Assembly (NCBI GenBank): GCA_035628055.1
Contig: DASPKO010000126.1
Coordinates: forward strand, 1 to 8,855
Source of the DNA: DASPKO01 sp035628055
GTDB taxonomy: Bacteria; Planctomycetota; Phycisphaerae; Phycisphaerales; UBA1924
Direction: 5' to 3'
DNA length: 8,855 nt
Part shown: piece after piece, positions 8,202-8,855 of the stretch
Layout: every line of letters begins with the position of its first letter
Position numbering within the stretch: position 1 is the stretch's first letter
Translations under genes and position numbers: made by a program
Notes under the pieces: model-generated
The model's input: the letters and a program-made list of their open reading frames with translations, nothing else
Database searches by the model: none
What the model was told of the DNA's origin: nothing

Positions 8202-8217
8202 TGGCACGGAGCTTGCA
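8202..8217 (+). promoter_or_regulatory. Sigma-54 (RpoN) -24/-12 promoter, exact core consensus
   Basis: TGGCACG-GAGC-TTGCA matches TGGCACG-N4-TTGCW at every fixed position, with GG (8203-8204) and GC (8215-8216) 10 bp apart. The expected start site is near 8228. It lies 37 bp after the stop of the beta-helix/dockerin gene and about 250 nt before the ATG at 8479, on the same strand. The upstream activator site, if any, would lie within the end of the preceding gene. Confidence 0.8.
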
Positions 8218-8284
8218 CCAACTGACTGACGACCCGTGCTGGCCAGGATCGGCCAAGAACACAGTCCTTCTCTTCCTCCCGGTC

Positions 8285-8297
8285 GCTGTTCAACAGC
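8285..8297. repeat. 13-bp odd palindrome GCTGTT-C-AACAGC
   Basis: Perfect 6-bp arms flank a single central C. The arms are less GC-rich than their surroundings, which makes chance from composition less likely, and the shape suits a homodimeric DNA-binding protein. It lies about 57 nt downstream of the predicted sigma-54 start site, where a bound protein would block elongation. A second copy was not found in the window. Confidence 0.35.
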
Positions 8298-8314
8298 CGG
8301 CGCCCGGGAGTTCC

Positions 8315-8348
8315 GGGGTGGGCGGCCCGACGGGGCCCTCACCCCTTT
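8315..8348 (+). terminator. Possible intrinsic terminator or attenuator hairpin
   Basis: GGGGTG (8315-8320) pairs with CACCCC (8340-8345). Inside, GGCCC (8324-8328) pairs with GGGCC (8333-8337) around a GACG loop, with only C8323 bulged. The stem is followed by TTTCC. The short T run makes termination uncertain. It may end the beta-helix/dockerin transcript. If the sigma-54 promoter at 8202 is active, it lies inside that promoter's leader and could work as an attenuator or as the 3' end of a small RNA of about 120 nt. Confidence 0.4.
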
Positions 8349-8464
8349 CCAAGCGGACCGATGAGCCCGGAGACCGCCGGGCCGGCGCGTGCCGGCCCCG
8401 GGCATCGCGCCGGACGCGAGCGAGCGGGCACGCGAGGGTTGGCTCGGGCGGGGTCTTTTTCGGG

Positions 8465-8473
8465 AAGGGGAGG
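8465..8473 (+). promoter_or_regulatory. Ribosome binding site of the SBBP-like gene
   Basis: AAGGGGAGG ends 5 nt before the ATG at 8479. It fixes that ATG as the start, and the protein begins there with a textbook signal peptide. Confidence 0.85.
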
Positions 8474-8478
8474 CGCAC

Positions 8479-8855
8479 ATGGCGTACGGGTTGCGAGGCG
8501 TTCTGGCGGCGGCGGTAGGCGGGCTCATGCTCCCGGCCCTCGCCTCGGCGCAGTCGGCGTACTGGTTCCGGCACGTCGACGGGGTGCAGCACCTGGCAGA
8601 CTTCGGCGACGCGGTGGCCCATGGGCCCGCGGGCACGGTCTCGCTGGCCGGAACCTCGCGCGACACCAACGACTCCTGGACGCTGGTGACGGTGCGCTAC
8701 GCCGCGGACGGCACCCGCCTGTGGACGCGCACGTACCGGGGCACACCCTCGGGATTCCACAACGACTCGGCGGTGGACGTGGGCGTGGACGCGGCGGGCA
8801 ACACGTACACGCTCGGGTCCTCGTGGGGCGGCCTCCGCCCGGCGGGGAGCGAGTT
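8479..8855 (+). CDS. Exported beta-propeller (SBBP-like) repeat protein, 5' part only
   Basis: Only 125 complete codons lie in the window. Residues 1-24 form a clear signal peptide (MAYGLRGVLAAAVGGLMLP, cleavage after ALASA). The mature part shows one beta-propeller-like blade: SLAGTSRDTNDSWTLVTVRY, then GTRLWTRTYRG, then NDSAVDVGVDAAGNTYTLGSS. This matches the style of SBBP and delta-60-type repeats, in which a W-x-R-Y-x-G strand is followed by a VD-x-x-GN-x-Y-x-x-G turn. Proteins of this style are long, secreted and common in planctomycetes. Many end in a sorting or dockerin domain, which cannot be checked because the right edge cuts the gene. The gene follows an exact sigma-54 promoter and a leader of about 250 nt, paralleling its upstream neighbour, so the two are probably co-regulated. 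Ligand and function are unknown. Confidence 0.87.
   Translation, partial: MAYGLRGVLAAAVGGLMLPALASAQSAYWFRHVDGVQHLADFGDAVAHGPAGTVSLAGTSRDTNDSWTLVTVRYAADGTRLWTRTYRGTPSGFHNDSAVDVGVDAAGNTYTLGSSWGGLRPAGSE

Larger units (their letters stand above)
8165..8478 (+). other. Non-coding intergenic and leader region between the two exported-protein genes
   Basis: I see no credible gene in these 314 bp. The stretch holds, in order: a sigma-54 promoter (8202-8217); a short stem TGGCC/GGCCA (8240-8244 with 8251-8255); an odd-length palindrome (8285-8297); a strong hairpin followed by TTT (8315-8348); a GGGCCGGC-GCGT-GCCGGCCC stem (8379-8398); a T5 run (8456-8460); and a strong ribosome binding site. If the sigma-54 promoter drives the downstream gene, most of the region is a leader of about 250 nt. 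Confidence 0.65.

Noticed and set aside
4835..8236. 9-mer GACGACCCG shared by both leaders (4835-4843 and 8228-8236)
   Set aside because: The distances from the promoters differ (19 and 11 nt). A shared 9-mer between two GC-rich leaders of this length is quite likely by chance.
5660..8293. Very long open frame (877 codons) on the minus strand, antisense to the beta-helix/dockerin gene
   Set aside because: Its product is a low-complexity Arg/Gly/Ala/Val/His-rich string without domains. It mirrors the GC-rich third positions of the plus-strand gene, which has a signal peptide, a ribosome binding site and recognisable domains.
8201..8518. Plus-strand open frame of 105 codons over the 8165-8478 region
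   Set aside because: Its start codon lies in the sigma-54 element, it has no ribosome binding site, and it runs out of frame into the well-supported gene at 8479.

Overview
The window is very GC-rich and looks like a chromosomal piece from a planctomycete, most likely a Phycisphaerae-type lineage. Three things support this. A large exported protein ends in a dockerin-like pair of repeats that closes with Gly-Cys, a style common in Phycisphaerae. A membrane protein carries a C-terminal CGACGFDL...CPECG zinc ribbon, which is also frequent there. The lipid A gene lpxD sits next to an OmpH/Skp-type gene. The assignment rests on recognised protein style, not on a database search.

Layout. (1) Positions 1-2141, minus strand: gatA (Glu/Asp-tRNA amidotransferase subunit A), followed with a 4-nt GTGA overlap by a single-pass membrane protein of unknown function that runs off the left edge. 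(2) Positions 2142-2233: a 92-bp divergent intergenic region with a perfect 10-bp inverted repeat. (3) Positions 2234-3945, plus strand: an Skp/OmpH-like chaperone and lpxD, again joined by a GTGA overlap, forming an outer-envelope operon. (4) Positions 3881-4792, minus strand: a two-TM zinc-ribbon protein whose 3' end overlaps lpxD by 65 bp, tail to tail. (5) Positions 4793-8164, plus strand: a long leader and a 1061-aa exported protein with a signal peptide, a choice-of-anchor-J-like sandwich, a right-handed beta-helix, Ig-like domains and a GC-type dockerin tail. (6) Positions 8165-8478: a 314-bp structured non-coding stretch. (7) Positions 8479-8855, plus strand: the start of a second exported protein with beta-propeller (SBBP-like) repeat character, cut by the right edge.

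The most interesting signal is regulatory. Each of the two exported-protein genes is preceded by a near-consensus sigma-54 (RpoN) -24/-12 promoter, at 4801-4816 and 8202-8217. They share the form GGCACGG-N3-TTGCA with identical spacing, and each is followed by a long untranslated leader and a strong ribosome binding site. I infer that these two surface proteins belong to an RpoN/enhancer-binding-protein regulon. This resembles the RpoN/PrsR control known for PEP-CTERM exported proteins, but here the cargo has a dockerin-like C-terminus. No tRNA, rRNA, CRISPR array, insertion sequence or prophage gene was seen.
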